Part shown: positions 50,223-59,206 of the stretch, piece by piece
How positions within the stretch are numbered: the first letter of the stretch is position 1
How the letters are laid out: each line of letters begins with the position of its first letter
Source: Streptomyces coeruleorubidus
GTDB lineage: Bacteria; Actinomycetota; Actinomycetes; Streptomycetales; Streptomycetaceae
Assembly: GCF_008705135.1 (NCBI RefSeq)
Contig: NZ_CP023694.1
Coordinates: forward strand, 4,507,001-4,571,000
Direction of reading: 5' to 3'
DNA: 64,000 nucleotides
Translations under genes and position numbers: made by a program
The notes under the pieces: generated by a model
The model's input: only the letters and a program-made list of their open reading frames with translations
Databases searched by the model: none
Told to the model about the DNA's origin: nothing

Positions 50223-50236
50223 GTTTCACGTGAAAC
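50223..50236. other. parS site (ParB-binding)
   Basis: GTTTCACGTGAAAC is the exact 14-base streptomycete parS consensus bound by ParB during chromosome segregation into spores. It sits in the 24-base gap between tRNA-Asp and tRNA-Phe, which implies an origin-proximal position, since most parS sites cluster near oriC. Confidence 0.85.
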
Positions 50237-50241
50237 CTCGT

Positions 50242-50315
50242 GGCTGGGTAGCTCAGTTGGTACGAGCGTCCGCCTGAAAAGCGGAAGGTCGCCGGTTCGA
50301 CCCCGGCCCCAGCCA
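50242..50315 (+). tRNA. tRNA-Phe (anticodon GAA)
   Basis: A 74-base cloverleaf: GGCTGGG/CCCAGCC acceptor, anticodon GAA in CTGAAAA, GTTCGACCC T-arm, discriminator A. Confidence 0.92.
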
Positions 50316-50337
50316 CCGCCGCCCTTACCAGGGCTTG

Positions 50338-50374
50338 AGCCCCTCTCCATCGCTAGTGGAGAGGGGCTCTTTCG
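50338..50374 (+). terminator. Terminator of the tRNA cluster
   Basis: GAGCCCCTCTCCA and its exact complement enclose a TCGCTAG loop and are followed by TTTC. The remainder of the gap to hrpA has a short direct repeat (TACGCCAAC, twice) but no gene. Confidence 0.8.
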
Positions 50375-50551
50375 TGCCGTATACGCCAACCGGTACGCCA
50401 ACGCCCTCGGGAGAGAGTGTCCCTCACTTCTCGTGGGCGGCGGCTTGTGCGTTCGAGGTCCCTCACGCCCGCCCCCCTGTGCGGCCCGCCCCACCGCCGG
50501 AGGCAAAAGCGTTAGCCACGAATTTCCCGGGGATGAGATCCTGGATCCCGT

Positions 50552-53500
50552 ATGTCTACGCAATCCGCCCCCGCCCTCGGCGCCCTCGCCCCCCGTCTGA
50601 CCGAGCTGTCCCTGCGCGACGCGCACCGGCTCGGGCGCAGGCTCGAAGGTGCGCGCAAGATCCGTAAGCCGGAGGCCCGGTCCGCCGTCCTCGCCGAGAT
50701 CGAGGCCGAGATCGCCAAGGGCGAGGAGCGCATCGCCACCCGGCGCGCCCGCGTGCCAGCCGTCACGTACCCCGAGCAGCTGCCGGTCAGCCAGAAGAAG
50801 GACGACATCGCGGCCGCGATCCGCGACCACCAGGTCGTGATCGTCGCCGGCGAGACCGGCTCCGGCAAGACGACCCAGATCCCCAAGATCTGCATGGAGC
50901 TCGGCCGGGGCGTACGCGGCATGATCGGCCACACACAGCCGAGAAGGATCGCCGCCCGTACCGTCGCCGAGCGCGTCGCGGAGGAGCTCAACACGCCCCT
51001 CGGCGAGGCCGTCGGCTGGAAGGTCCGCTTCACCGACCAGGTCGACCCGGACGCCACCTTCGTCAAGCTCATGACGGACGGCATCCTGCTCGCCGAGATC
51101 CAGACCGACCGCGAGCTGCGCGCCTACGACACGATCATCATCGACGAGGCCCACGAGCGGTCCCTCAACATCGACTTCCTGCTGGGCTACCTCGCCCAGC
51201 TGCTGCCGAAGCGCCCCGACCTCAAGGTCGTCATCACCTCGGCCACGATCGACCCCGAGCGCTTCTCGCGGCACTTCGGCGACGCCCCGATCATCGAGGT
51301 CAGCGGCCGTACGTACCCCGTGGAGGTCCGCTACCGGCCGCTCCTGGAGGAGGACGGTGACGACGCCGACCGCGACCAGATCACCGCGATCACCGACGCC
51401 GTCGAGGAACTCCAGAAGGAGGGCCAGGGCGACATCCTGGTCTTCCTCTCCGGTGAACGCGAGATTCGTGACACGGCAGACGCCCTGACCAAGAAGAACT
51501 ACCGCTTCACGGAGATCCTGCCCCTCTACGCCCGGCTGTCGCACGCCGAACAGCACCGCGTCTTCCAGCAGCACACCGGACGCAGGATCGTTCTGGCCAC
51601 GAACGTCGCCGAGACCTCGCTCACCGTCCCGGGCATCAAGTACGTCATCGACCCGGGCTTCGCACGGATCTCCCGCTACAGCCACCGCACCAAGGTCCAG
51701 CGCCTCCCCATCGAGCCGGTCTCCCAGGCCAGCGCCAACCAGCGCAAGGGCCGCTGCGGCCGTACCTCGGACGGCATCTGCATCCGCCTCTACAGCGAGG
51801 ACGACTTCAACGCCCGCCCGGAGTTCACGGACGCGGAGATCCTGCGGACGAACCTCGCCTCCGTCATCCTCCAGATGACCGCGGCCGGCCTCGGCGACAT
51901 CGAGAAGTTCCCCTTCATCGACCCGCCGGACCACCGCAACATCCGCGACGGCGTGCAGCTCCTCCAGGAGCTGGGCGCCCTCGACCCGGCGCAGAAGGAC
52001 CACCGCAAGCGGCTCACGGACACCGGCCGCAAGCTCGCCCAGCTGCCCGTCGACCCGCGGCTGGCCCGCATGGTCCTGGAGGCGGACAAGAACGGCTGCG
52101 TGCGCGAGGTCATGGTCATAGCCGCCGCGCTGTCCATCCAGGACCCGCGCGAGCGCCCCGCCGACAAGCAGACCCAGGCCGACCAGCAGCACGCCCGCTT
52201 CAAGGACGAGACCAGCGACTTCCTGGCCTACCTCAACCTCTGGCGCTACATCCGCGAGCAGCAGAAGGAGCGCGGTTCGTCCTCCTTCCGCCGGATGTGC
52301 AAGCAGGAGTACCTCAACTTCCTTCGCATCCGCGAATGGCAGGACATCTACAGCCAGTTGCGCACGGTCGCGAAGCAGATGGGCATCCACCTCAACGAGG
52401 ACGATGCCCCGGGCGACCGCATCCACGTCTCCCTCCTCGCGGGCCTGCTCTCCCACATCGGCATGAAGGACGTGAAGGACGCCGGTGGGGAGGGCGGGAG
52501 AAACGCCGGGAAGAACGAGTACCTGGGCGCCCGCAACGCCAAGTTCGCGATCTTCCCCGGCTCGGCCCTCTTCAAGAAGCCCCCGCGCTTCGTGATGTCC
52601 GCCGAGCTCGTCGAGACGTCCCGCCTCTGGGCCCGCGTCAACGCCAGGATCGAGCCCGAGTGGGTCGAACCCCTCGCCGGCCACCTCCTCAAACGCACGT
52701 ACAGCGAACCGCACTGGGAGAAGGACCAGGCCGCGGTGGTGGCGTACGAGAAGGTCACGCTCTACGGCGTGCCGATCGTGGCGCAGCGGAAGGTCAACTA
52801 CGGCCGGATCGACCCCGAGGTCAGCCGCGACCTGTTCATCCGGAACGCGCTGGTCGAGGGCGACTGGCGCACGCACCACAAGTTCTTCTCGGACAACCGC
52901 AGGCTCCTCACCGAGGTCGAGGAGCTGGAGCACCGCGCCCGGCGCCGGGACATCCTGGTCGACGACGAGACGCTGTTCGACTTCTACGACCAGCGGATCC
53001 CGGACCACGTCGTCTCCGGCGCGCACTTCGACTCCTGGTGGAAGCACAAGCGGCACGAACAGCCCGACTTCCTCGACTTCGAGCGCGAGATGCTCCTCAC
53101 CGAGAAGGCGGGCGAGGTCACCAAGGCCGACTACCCGGACTCCTGGCGCCAGGGCAATCTCAAGTTCCGGGTGACGTACCAGTTCGAGCCGGGCGCGGAC
53201 GCCGACGGCGTGACCGTCCACATCCCCCTCCAGGTCCTCAATCAGGTCACGGACGAGGGCTTCGACTGGCAGATCCCGGGCCTCAGGGAGGAGCTCGTCA
53301 CGGAGCTCATCCGCTCCCTGCCCAAGCCGATCCGGCGCAACTACGTCCCCGCCCCGAACTACGCGAAGGCGTTCCTGGACAAGGCGGTCCCCTTGCAGGA
53401 GCCCCTCACCACGACCATGGCCCGCGAGCTGCGGCTCATGGTCGGAGTCCCGTTCGACGCCGAGGACTTCGACTGGGGCAGGGTCCCCGACCATCTGAAG

Positions 53501-54520
53501 ATCACCTTCCGGATCGTCGACGAGCGGCGCCGCAAGCTGGCCGAAGACAAGGACCTGGAGGCGCTGAAGCTCAGGCTCCGGCCTAAGGCCCGCAAGGCCC
53601 TCTCCCAGGCAGCCGCTGCCACCGCGGAACGCCAGGGCGGCGAGTCCCTGGAGCGCAAGGGCCTCACGGACTGGACGATCGGCACCCTCACCCGCGTCTT
53701 CGAGACCAGGCGGGCCGGCCAGCCGGTGAAGGCGTACCCGGCGCTGGTCGACGACGGCGACACGGTCTCCGTACGCCTCTTCGACACGGAGGCCGAGCAG
53801 CAGCAGGCCATGTGGAAGGGCACCCGCCGCCTGATCCTGCGCAACATCCCGGTGAACCCGGCGAAGTTCGCCTCCGAGAAGCTGACGAACGCGCAGAAGC
53901 TGGCGCTGTCCGCGAATCCGCACGGCTCCATCCAGGCGCTGTTCGACGACTGCGCGACGGCGGCCGCCGACAAGCTGATCGCGGACTTCGGCGGGCCGGC
54001 GTGGGACGAGGAGTCGTACCGCAAGCTGTACGACAAGGTGCGCGCCGAGATCGTCGACACGACCGTCCGCACGGTGGGCCAGGTGCAGCAGGTCCTGGCC
54101 GCCTGGCAGGCCTGTGAACGCCGCCTGAAGGCCGTACGCAGCCCCGCGCTGCTGCCGAACCTCCAGGACGTGCGGAAGCAGCTGGACGCCCTCGTGAAGC
54201 CCGGCTTCGTGACGGAGGCGGGTCTGCGTCGCATGCCGGACCTGATGCGCTACCTGGTGGCCGCGGACCGGCGTCTGACGCAGATGGCGACGAACGTCCA
54301 GCGGGACACCACGCGGATGCAGAAGGTCCACGAGATGCAGGACGAGTACGCCTGGCTCCTGGAGCAGATGCCGCAGGGCCGGCCGGTGCCGTCGTCGGTC
54401 CTGGACATCCGCTGGATGATCGAGGAGCTCCGGGTCAGCTACTTCGCCCACGCGCTGGGCACGGCGTACCCCGTCTCCGACAAGCGGATCGTGAAGGCGA
54501 TCGACGCGGCGGTGCCGTAA
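50552..54520 (+). CDS. hrpA: ATP-dependent RNA helicase HrpA (DEAH-box)
   Basis: A 1322-residue DExH helicase. Walker A is VAGETGSGKTTQIPK, motif Ia TQPRRIAART, motif II IIIDEAHERSLN, motif III ITSATIDPERF, and motif VI QRKGRCGRTSDGICIRLYSE. The HA2/OB-fold and the long HrpA-specific DUF3418 C-terminal region follow; the length is typical. E. coli HrpA acts on mRNA processing and stalled ribosomes. The ATG (MSTQSAPALG) is the only start near the tRNA terminator. It is flanked by two identical tRNA-Asp genes. Confidence 0.95.
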   Translation: MSTQSAPALGALAPRLTELSLRDAHRLGRRLEGARKIRKPEARSAVLAEIEAEIAKGEERIATRRARVPAVTYPEQLPVSQKKDDIAAAIRDHQVVIVAGETGSGKTTQIPKICMELGRGVRGMIGHTQPRRIAARTVAERVAEELNTPLGEAVGWKVRFTDQVDPDATFVKLMTDGILLAEIQTDRELRAYDTIIIDEAHERSLNIDFLLGYLAQLLPKRPDLKVVITSATIDPERFSRHFGDAPIIEVSGRTYPVEVRYRPLLEEDGDDADRDQITAITDAVEELQKEGQGDILVFLSGEREIRDTADALTKKNYRFTEILPLYARLSHAEQHRVFQQHTGRRIVLATNVAETSLTVPGIKYVIDPGFARISRYSHRTKVQRLPIEPVSQASANQRKGRCGRTSDGICIRLYSEDDFNARPEFTDAEILRTNLASVILQMTAAGLGDIEKFPFIDPPDHRNIRDGVQLLQELGALDPAQKDHRKRLTDTGRKLAQLPVDPRLARMVLEADKNGCVREVMVIAAALSIQDPRERPADKQTQADQQHARFKDETSDFLAYLNLWRYIREQQKERGSSSFRRMCKQEYLNFLRIREWQDIYSQLRTVAKQMGIHLNEDDAPGDRIHVSLLAGLLSHIGMKDVKDAGGEGGRNAGKNEYLGARNAKFAIFPGSALFKKPPRFVMSAELVETSRLWARVNARIEPEWVEPLAGHLLKRTYSEPHWEKDQAAVVAYEKVTLYGVPIVAQRKVNYGRIDPEVSRDLFIRNALVEGDWRTHHKFFSDNRRLLTEVEELEHRARRRDILVDDETLFDFYDQRIPDHVVSGAHFDSWWKHKRHEQPDFLDFEREMLLTEKAGEVTKADYPDSWRQGNLKFRVTYQFEPGADADGVTVHIPLQVLNQVTDEGFDWQIPGLREELVTELIRSLPKPIRRNYVPAPNYAKAFLDKAVPLQEPLTTTMARELRLMVGVPFDAEDFDWGRVPDHLKITFRIVDERRRKLAEDKDLEALKLRLRPKARKALSQAAAATAERQGGESLERKGLTDWTIGTLTRVFETRRAGQPVKAYPALVDDGDTVSVRLFDTEAEQQQAMWKGTRRLILRNIPVNPAKFASEKLTNAQKLALSANPHGSIQALFDDCATAAADKLIADFGGPAWDEESYRKLYDKVRAEIVDTTVRTVGQVQQVLAAWQACERRLKAVRSPALLPNLQDVRKQLDALVKPGFVTEAGLRRMPDLMRYLVAADRRLTQMATNVQRDTTRMQKVHEMQDEYAWLLEQMPQGRPVPSSVLDIRWMIEELRVSYFAHALGTAYPVSDKRIVKAIDAAVP

Positions 54521-54613
54521 CGGCGTGCGCACGCAGGGTGAGTTCGACCAGGGCCCCACCCTCCTGTACAGTCTCTTCTCGCAGCGCAACGCACGAATGG
54601 CGCCGCGAAACCT

Positions 54614-54688
54614 GGTCCTGTGGAGCAGTTTGGAGTGCTCGCCACCCTGTCAAGGTGGAGGCCGCGGGTTCAAATCCCGTCAGGACCG
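54614..54688 (+). tRNA. tRNA-Asp (anticodon GUC), copy 2
   Basis: Identical over all 75 bases to 50143-50217 and in the same orientation, 94 bases after the hrpA stop. Its flanks differ from copy 1. Confidence 0.93.
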
Positions 54689-54700
54689 CAGTGAGGAAAG

Positions 54701-54734
54701 AGGGCCCGCATCCCGCGAGGGGTGCGGGCCCTTT
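54701..54734 (+). terminator. Terminator of tRNA-Asp copy 2
   Basis: AGGGCCCGCATCCC pairs with GGGTGCGGGCCCT (one bulge), followed by TTCTC. Confidence 0.7.
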
Positions 54735-54744
54735 CTCATGACCG

Positions 54745-54788
54745 CGACGAGGAGAGCCCGGATCTTCGGATCCGGGCTCTCCTCGTCG
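54745..54788. terminator. Perfect 20-bp hairpin with TTCG loop
   Basis: CGACGAGGAGAGCCCGGATC and its exact complement surround TTCG, giving a very stable stem with a UUCG-type tetraloop. It lies directly after the tRNA-Asp terminator and is symmetrical, so it could stop transcription in either direction. Confidence 0.7.
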
Positions 54789-54935
54789 CCCGGGCCCCGC
54801 CGCGTTCAGGTTCCTTTGTGCGCCCCTGACCTGCGAGACACCCCCTCGCGGCCCCTCACGCCGTCTTGACGGCCTGTCATTCCCTCGGTACCCAGAAACC
54901 AGGGCCGTTCCCGTTCGGCCTTCTGGAGGTGGCGT

Positions 54936-55136
54936 ATGGCGGCATCGGCTAGGCACGAGACGCGGGCCCTGCTCCGTGCGCACCTGGCGGCCGCGTCGTC
55001 GTACCGGCATCTCACTCGCCACTGCCCGATCTGCCATCGCCTGCTGCGGCTGGCGATGGAGTCCGCCCAGTCCGCCCCTCGCACCGCCCAGGCCTCCCAG
55101 GGGGCCGTCGAGAACGAGAGCCCGGCGCGGGCGTGA
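54936..55136 (+). CDS. Small DUF6274-type protein with HCPIC motif
   Basis: A 66-residue protein: a basic helix (ARHETRALLRAHLAAASSYRHLTRH) is followed by CPICHRLLRLAMES, where H-C-P-I-C-H could bind a metal, and a disordered tail. It matches a small streptomycete family (DUF6274, from memory) of unknown function. GGAGG lies eight bases before the ATG. It stands alone between a terminator and the bldC region. Confidence 0.75.
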   Translation: MAASARHETRALLRAHLAAASSYRHLTRHCPICHRLLRLAMESAQSAPRTAQASQGAVENESPARA

Positions 55137-55414
55137 CCGGGGGCCGGTCCCAACACCCGTCCGCACAGGGGATTCTGGAGTCGGGAGTTCCACTACCGCA
55201 CCCGCGGTGGAGCTAACAAGCCGCTCGGTATGTGACGGGTGTCACCGCATGAGTTTTGGAAAGTGCGGTACTTACACCCCGCCTACAACAGGTCAATTTA
55301 ATATGTGCAATTGCACCCTGTTCGACGGTGCTGCACACAGGGGATCCGACACCCCTCCCCAGACTCCGACAAGGCCGCTCACAACGGGGCTCAGCGGACC
55401 GACAGCCGGCGCAC
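55137..55414. other. Intergenic region 3' of both DUF6274 and bldC
   Basis: About 280 bases with no convincing gene. It is more AT-rich than its surroundings in places (AATTTAATATG at about 55293) and contains an inverted repeat GTGAC-GGGT-GTCAC (55237-55250). A 67-codon Cys-rich open frame on the minus strand lacks a ribosome-binding site. Confidence 0.4.
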
Positions 55415-55452
55415 AAAAAAGTCGCGCTGGACCCGGCGGAGTCCAGCGCGAC
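55415..55452 (-). terminator. Rho-independent terminator of bldC
   Basis: Read on the minus strand, GTCGCGCTGGAC and its complement form a 12-bp stem followed by TTTTTT, the clearest intrinsic terminator in the window. It lies about 145 bases after the bldC stop, giving bldC a long 3' UTR. Confidence 0.85.
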
Positions 55453-55597
55453 CGACGACGCACCCTGTATATGCCTGGAGAGCTCTGACTGGCGTGGGCA
55501 TGGGGCCTGTTGGGGCAGGACCCGCGTCGCTTGGAGCTGTGGTTCCGGACGTCTCGGCTGATGGGGGACCAGCCGGTTTGCCCGGTTATTCAGTTGT

Positions 55598-55804
55598 TCA
55601 GGCCTCGCTGCGCTGCTGCGGAATGCCCGCGAGCAGAGCGCGGACCTCGGCCTCGCGGTAGCGGCGATGCCCGCCGAGCGTGCGGATCGACGTGAGCTTG
55701 CCGGCCTTCGCCCACCGCGTGACCGTCTTGGGGTCGACGCGGAACATGGTGGCGACCTCAGCCGGGGTCAGCAGCGGCTCGGCATCAGGGGTGCGAGCGG
55801 TCAT
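55598..55804 (-). CDS. bldC: Developmental regulator BldC (MerR-like, 68 aa)
   Basis: A single-domain MerR-like winged-helix protein (LLTPAEVATMFRVDPKTVTRWAKAGKLTSIRTLGGHRRYREAEVRALLAG). It lacks the effector domain of true MerR proteins. BldC binds direct repeats cooperatively and delays sporulation by holding early development genes in check. Length, sequence and the neighbouring valine dehydrogenase and hrpA genes match S. coelicolor SCO4091. It starts at the ATG of MTARTPDAEP. Confidence 0.96.
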   Translation of the reverse strand: MTARTPDAEPLLTPAEVATMFRVDPKTVTRWAKAGKLTSIRTLGGHRRYREAEVRALLAGIPQQRSEA

Positions 55805-56400
55805 GAGCGGCCTCCTCGGGAGAACCGAACCTTCTCGGTTCTTTCCTCTAAATTCTGCACCTTGACCCGCGTTGCCCGAAATGGCGGACGCGAGTCGAGT
55901 CGGTTATAGGACGAACGGCTTGTCCTCGGCACTACAACTACACCATCTGTCCAGCCGCGTCGGCCAAACCGATGGAATTGCCCTCCCAGGTGTTCATCAG
56001 CGACGGAAGCCGATGGACCATGCCATAGCGGACAGTCACGCCACTGTGACGATCAGTCACAGGGCGATCAGGAGTCACGAGACCCCCCAAAGCGTGCAAT
56101 GCTGAGATTCCGCCCACGATGCAGCACAACGGGACGGAAGGAGCCCCCCGGACTCCTTGTCCTATTTTGGCATGAGGAGGGGCAAGGGGCGCAAGGGTCA
56201 TGTACGTGCAGTCCGTCACGTTTGGCCTACTTGAGAGGTACGCCCGGATCGGAACCTACGTCCGTTGTTGACAAGGCGTCAGTAGACGCAGAGCGCACTT
56301 CAGGAACGTCGGTGCGAGGACGAAACCCCAAAACGGGCGGTACGTCAAACGCCTGTTCGTGACCGGTCGCGAGCGGTCCGTAGGAACCGAAGGTCAGAGG
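55805..56400. promoter_or_regulatory. bldC upstream region with TGTGAC/GTCACA dyads
   Basis: This ~600-base gap has no gene. TGTGAC-GATCA-GTCACA is a perfect dyad at 56045-56061, and AGTCAC occurs just before it at about 56035, giving a cluster of half-sites similar to the BldD consensus (AGTGA...TCAC). The cluster is ~240 bases before the bldC start. Shared regulation by BldD is plausible, as bldC is a reported BldD target, but the site itself is inferred. Confidence 0.4.
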
Positions 56401-57246
56401 TCAGTTCGCCGACCGCAGATCGCGGACGGAACGCCACCGGTCCACCAGCCGGGCGTACGCCTCCCCCGCGACCGCCCCGTCGCCCCGGCGCAGCGCGGCG
56501 ATGCCCTCGGCCACGTCCGCGGCCGAGTGGTCGTGCTCCAGCGCCCCGGCCGGCAGGGCGTGCACCAGGCCGCCGTAGTCCAGCTCCACGAGCGAGCGCG
56601 GGTGGAACTCCTCCAGCCAGCGCCCGACGTCCACCAGGCCGTCGATCAGCGGCCCCTCGTCCATGGCCTCCTTCAGGGCCCGCAGGCCCCGGGCCACGCG
56701 CCGCCGGGCCTGGACCATGGGAGTGCGGTAGCGCAGCACCGGCGGGCTGTCCTCGCTGTCGCCCTTGTCGTACTCGCGCTCCTCGTCGGCGACCAGCACG
56801 AACCAGTTGATCGGCACCTGCCAGGTCGCCGTACGGATCCACGGCCGGGCGTCCGGGTTCTCCCCCAGCCAGCGCTCGTAGTCCTGGGCCGCCTGGTGGC
56901 GCAGGAAAGGCGGCAGGACCGCGTCCAGGACGGGCGGCGGGAGCTCCTCGGAGAGCTCTTCCAGGGCCTGCCAGCCGCGCAGCCGGGTGCGCCAGGGGCA
57001 GACGCAGACGACGCCGTCGACGTCCAGCACGAAGGCGTCCTGGCTCTCGTGCACCGGCACCAGGACCGGCGGGGTGGGCGCCAAGTCGGCCAGGGCACGC
57101 CGGAGTTCGTCCTGGTACGAGGGACGGTCGGGACGGCGCGCGTAGCGGGCCCAGTGACTGCGCTCCGGCTCCGGGAAGGCGGCCAGCGGTTCGTACACGC
57201 GCAGATAGGTCGCGTAGGGGACGATCACCGAGGACACCTTGGGCAC
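56401..57246 (-). CDS. Conserved actinobacterial hypothetical protein
   Basis: A 281-residue soluble protein, conserved between bldC and vdh in streptomycetes as I recall. The N-terminus VPKVSSVIVPYATYLRVYEPLAAFPEPERSHW is followed by an acidic/aromatic middle (TATWQVPINWFVLVADEEREYDKGDSEDSPPVLRYRTPMVQARRRVARGL) and an alpha-helical C-terminus. LVELDYGGLVHALP is a notable motif. No enzyme family or membrane segment is recognised. The GTG at 57246 is preceded by a purine-rich GGGAGGGAG. It is divergent from vdh. Confidence 0.8.
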   Translation of the reverse strand: MPKVSSVIVPYATYLRVYEPLAAFPEPERSHWARYARRPDRPSYQDELRRALADLAPTPPVLVPVHESQDAFVLDVDGVVCVCPWRTRLRGWQALEELSEELPPPVLDAVLPPFLRHQAAQDYERWLGENPDARPWIRTATWQVPINWFVLVADEEREYDKGDSEDSPPVLRYRTPMVQARRRVARGLRALKEAMDEGPLIDGLVDVGRWLEEFHPRSLVELDYGGLVHALPAGALEHDHSAADVAEGIAALRRGDGAVAGEAYARLVDRWRSVRDLRSAN

Positions 57247-57467
57247 GCCTGCTCCCTCCCCCGCCCATCGTCGCGAAAACCTGCGGGACCACTCACAAAA
57301 GCGCGGGAAATCTATGCAAATCGTCGCACGGCTGTACTCCGGTCGGAGGTGATCCTGAGCACGGTGCGGCCGGCGGGCGCACCAGGCTCTAATCTCGTGC
57401 TCACAGTCCCCGCCACCCGCACGGGAGCTGGTCTCCACCCGCCGCAACTTACTCAGGAGTCACCACA

Positions 57468-58571
57468 GTGACCGACGTAACCGGCGCACCTGCTGATGTA
57501 CTGCACACCCTGTTCCACTCGGACCAGGGCGGTCATGAGCAAGTCGTGCTCTGCCAGGACCGCGCGAGCGGCCTCAAGGCCGTCATCGCCATCCACTCCA
57601 CCGCCCTGGGCCCCGCGCTCGGCGGTACGCGCTTCTACCCGTACGCGAACGAGGCCGAGGCCGTCGCCGACGCGCTGAACCTCGCCCGCGGGATGTCGTA
57701 CAAGAACGCCATGGCCGGTCTCGACCACGGTGGCGGCAAAGCCGTGATCATCGGTGACCCGGAGCGGATCAAGACCGAGGAGCTGCTCCTCGCCTACGGC
57801 CGGTTCGTCGCCTCCCTCGGCGGCCGGTACGTCACCGCCTGCGACGTCGGCACATACGTCGCCGACATGGACGTCGTGGCCCGCGAGTGCCGCTGGACCA
57901 CCGGCCGCTCCCCGGAGAACGGCGGCGCCGGTGACTCCTCCGTCCTCACCGCCTACGGCGTCTACCAGGGCATGCGGGCCTCCGCGCAGCACCTGTGGGG
58001 CGACCCCTCGCTGCGCGCGAAGCGGGTCGGCATCGCCGGCGTCGGCAAGGTCGGCCACCACCTGGTGGAGCACCTGGTGAAGGAGGGCGCCGAGGTCTTC
58101 GTCACGGACGTGCGCGAGGACGCCGTACGGCGGATCACCGAGCGGCACCGGGACGTCATGGCCGTGAAGGACACCGCCGAGCTGATCCGCATCGACGGCC
58201 TGGGCATCTACGCCCCCTGCGCGCTGGGCGGGGCACTGGACGACGACACCGTGCCCGTGCTGACCGCCGAGGTGGTCTGCGGCGCCGCCAACAACCAGCT
58301 CGCCCACCCGGGCGTGGAGAAGGACCTCGCCGACCGCGGGATCCTCTACGCGCCGGACTACGTGGTGAACGCCGGCGGCGTCATCCAGGTGGCCGACGAG
58401 CTGCACGGCTTCGACTTCGAGCGGTGCAAGGCGAAGGCGGCGAAGATCTTCGACACCACGCTGGCCATATTCGCACGTGCGAAGGAAGACGGCATTCCGC
58501 CGGCTGCCGCAGCCGACCGGATCGCCGAGCAGCGCATGCACGACGCGGCCGCGGCCCGCCGGGCGCGCTGA
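57468..58571 (+). CDS. vdh: Valine/leucine dehydrogenase
   Basis: An NAD+-dependent amino acid dehydrogenase that deaminates branched-chain amino acids, supplying acyl-CoA precursors for fatty acids and polyketides. AIHSTALGPALGGTRFYPY and GMSYKNAMAGLDHGGGKAVIIGD carry the two conserved lysines. VGIAGVGKVGHHLVEHLVKEGAEVFVTD is the NAD fold, and GAANNQLAHP completes the active site. The 367-residue length is standard. The GTG has AGGAG at eight bases. Confidence 0.94.
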   Translation: MTDVTGAPADVLHTLFHSDQGGHEQVVLCQDRASGLKAVIAIHSTALGPALGGTRFYPYANEAEAVADALNLARGMSYKNAMAGLDHGGGKAVIIGDPERIKTEELLLAYGRFVASLGGRYVTACDVGTYVADMDVVARECRWTTGRSPENGGAGDSSVLTAYGVYQGMRASAQHLWGDPSLRAKRVGIAGVGKVGHHLVEHLVKEGAEVFVTDVREDAVRRITERHRDVMAVKDTAELIRIDGLGIYAPCALGGALDDDTVPVLTAEVVCGAANNQLAHPGVEKDLADRGILYAPDYVVNAGGVIQVADELHGFDFERCKAKAAKIFDTTLAIFARAKEDGIPPAAAADRIAEQRMHDAAAARRAR

Positions 58572-58631
58572 TCCGGGAGCCCTCTCGTACGTTTGGCCGG
58601 TACCCGTCGGTGGGCAGTTAGAGAGAACTCT

Positions 58632-58665
58632 CACTTCTACCGGCGGGTCGACCGCCGATAAGTGG
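58632..58665 (+). terminator. Hairpin downstream of vdh
   Basis: CACTT...CCGGCGG pairs with CCGCCG...AAGTG and is followed by GTTAAAA, 60 bases after the vdh stop. The remaining ~200 bases to the DUF3073 gene contain a second hairpin around TCTCTCCGCGGAGAG and no gene. Confidence 0.5.
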
Positions 58666-58870
58666 TTAAAATCGCGGTTGACCAGCGAGGACGGGGCGCC
58701 TCGAAGGTCCTGGGCGCGGGCACGTCATGCGGGCGACGTACCGTATGGGCGCGGGCTCAGGTACCGTGGAAGCCCTACGGACCGGTCTCTCCGCGGAGAG
58801 TCCGTGCCGGACCATGAACGCGTGTCAAGACTCTGGGGCCGTCGAGCCCCGTCGTTGAGGGGGTCGAGCC

Positions 58871-59122
58871 ATGGGGCGCGGCCGGGCCAAGGCCAAGCAG
58901 ACGAAGGTCGCCCGCCAGCTGAAGTACAACAGCGGTGGGACTGACCTCTCACGCCTGGCCGAGGAGCTGGGTGCATCGCCTTCGAATCCGCAGCCGCCTA
59001 ACGGCGGGCCGTTCGAGGACGATGATCAGGACGACGACCTGTACGCACGGTACGCCGACCTCTACGAGGACGACGATGAAGACGAGGACGATCAGTCCTC
59101 GCAACACCGTCGCGGCGCTTGA
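58871..59122 (+). CDS. DUF3073 protein
   Basis: An 83-residue protein: a basic N-terminus (MGRGRAKAKQTKVARQLKYNSGGTDLSRLAEELG) and a very acidic C-terminus (DDDQDDDLYARYADLYEDDDEDEDD). This is the DUF3073 family, widespread in actinobacteria beside purM; function unknown. The charge split suggests nucleic-acid or ribosome binding with a self-shielding tail. The ATG follows GAGGGGG. Confidence 0.9.
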   Translation: MGRGRAKAKQTKVARQLKYNSGGTDLSRLAEELGASPSNPQPPNGGPFEDDDQDDDLYARYADLYEDDDEDEDDQSSQHRRGA

Positions 59123-59140
59123 CCCTGCACTGAGCACTCA

Positions 59141-59170
59141 CCCGGTCGGTGACTTCGGTCACCGACCGGG
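59141..59170. terminator. Bidirectional terminator between DUF3073 and purM
   Basis: CCCGGTCGGTGAC and its exact complement around a TTCG loop, followed by TTCTG on the plus strand, between two convergent genes. Confidence 0.8.
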
Positions 59171-59206
59171 TTCTGTGCTGCCCGCAGGGTCACGGCCCTC
59201 CGTGCC

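Noticed and set aside
50054..54589. 1511-codon open frame antisense to hrpA
   Set aside because: Shadow of the HrpA coding strand. High-GC codon bias leaves the complementary frame open; it lacks a ribosome-binding site and domain content and runs over three tRNA genes.
55213..55416. 67-codon Cys-rich frame between DUF6274 and bldC
   Set aside because: No ribosome-binding site, and it lies 3' of the bldC terminator on the same strand; AT-rich stretches do not fit coding.
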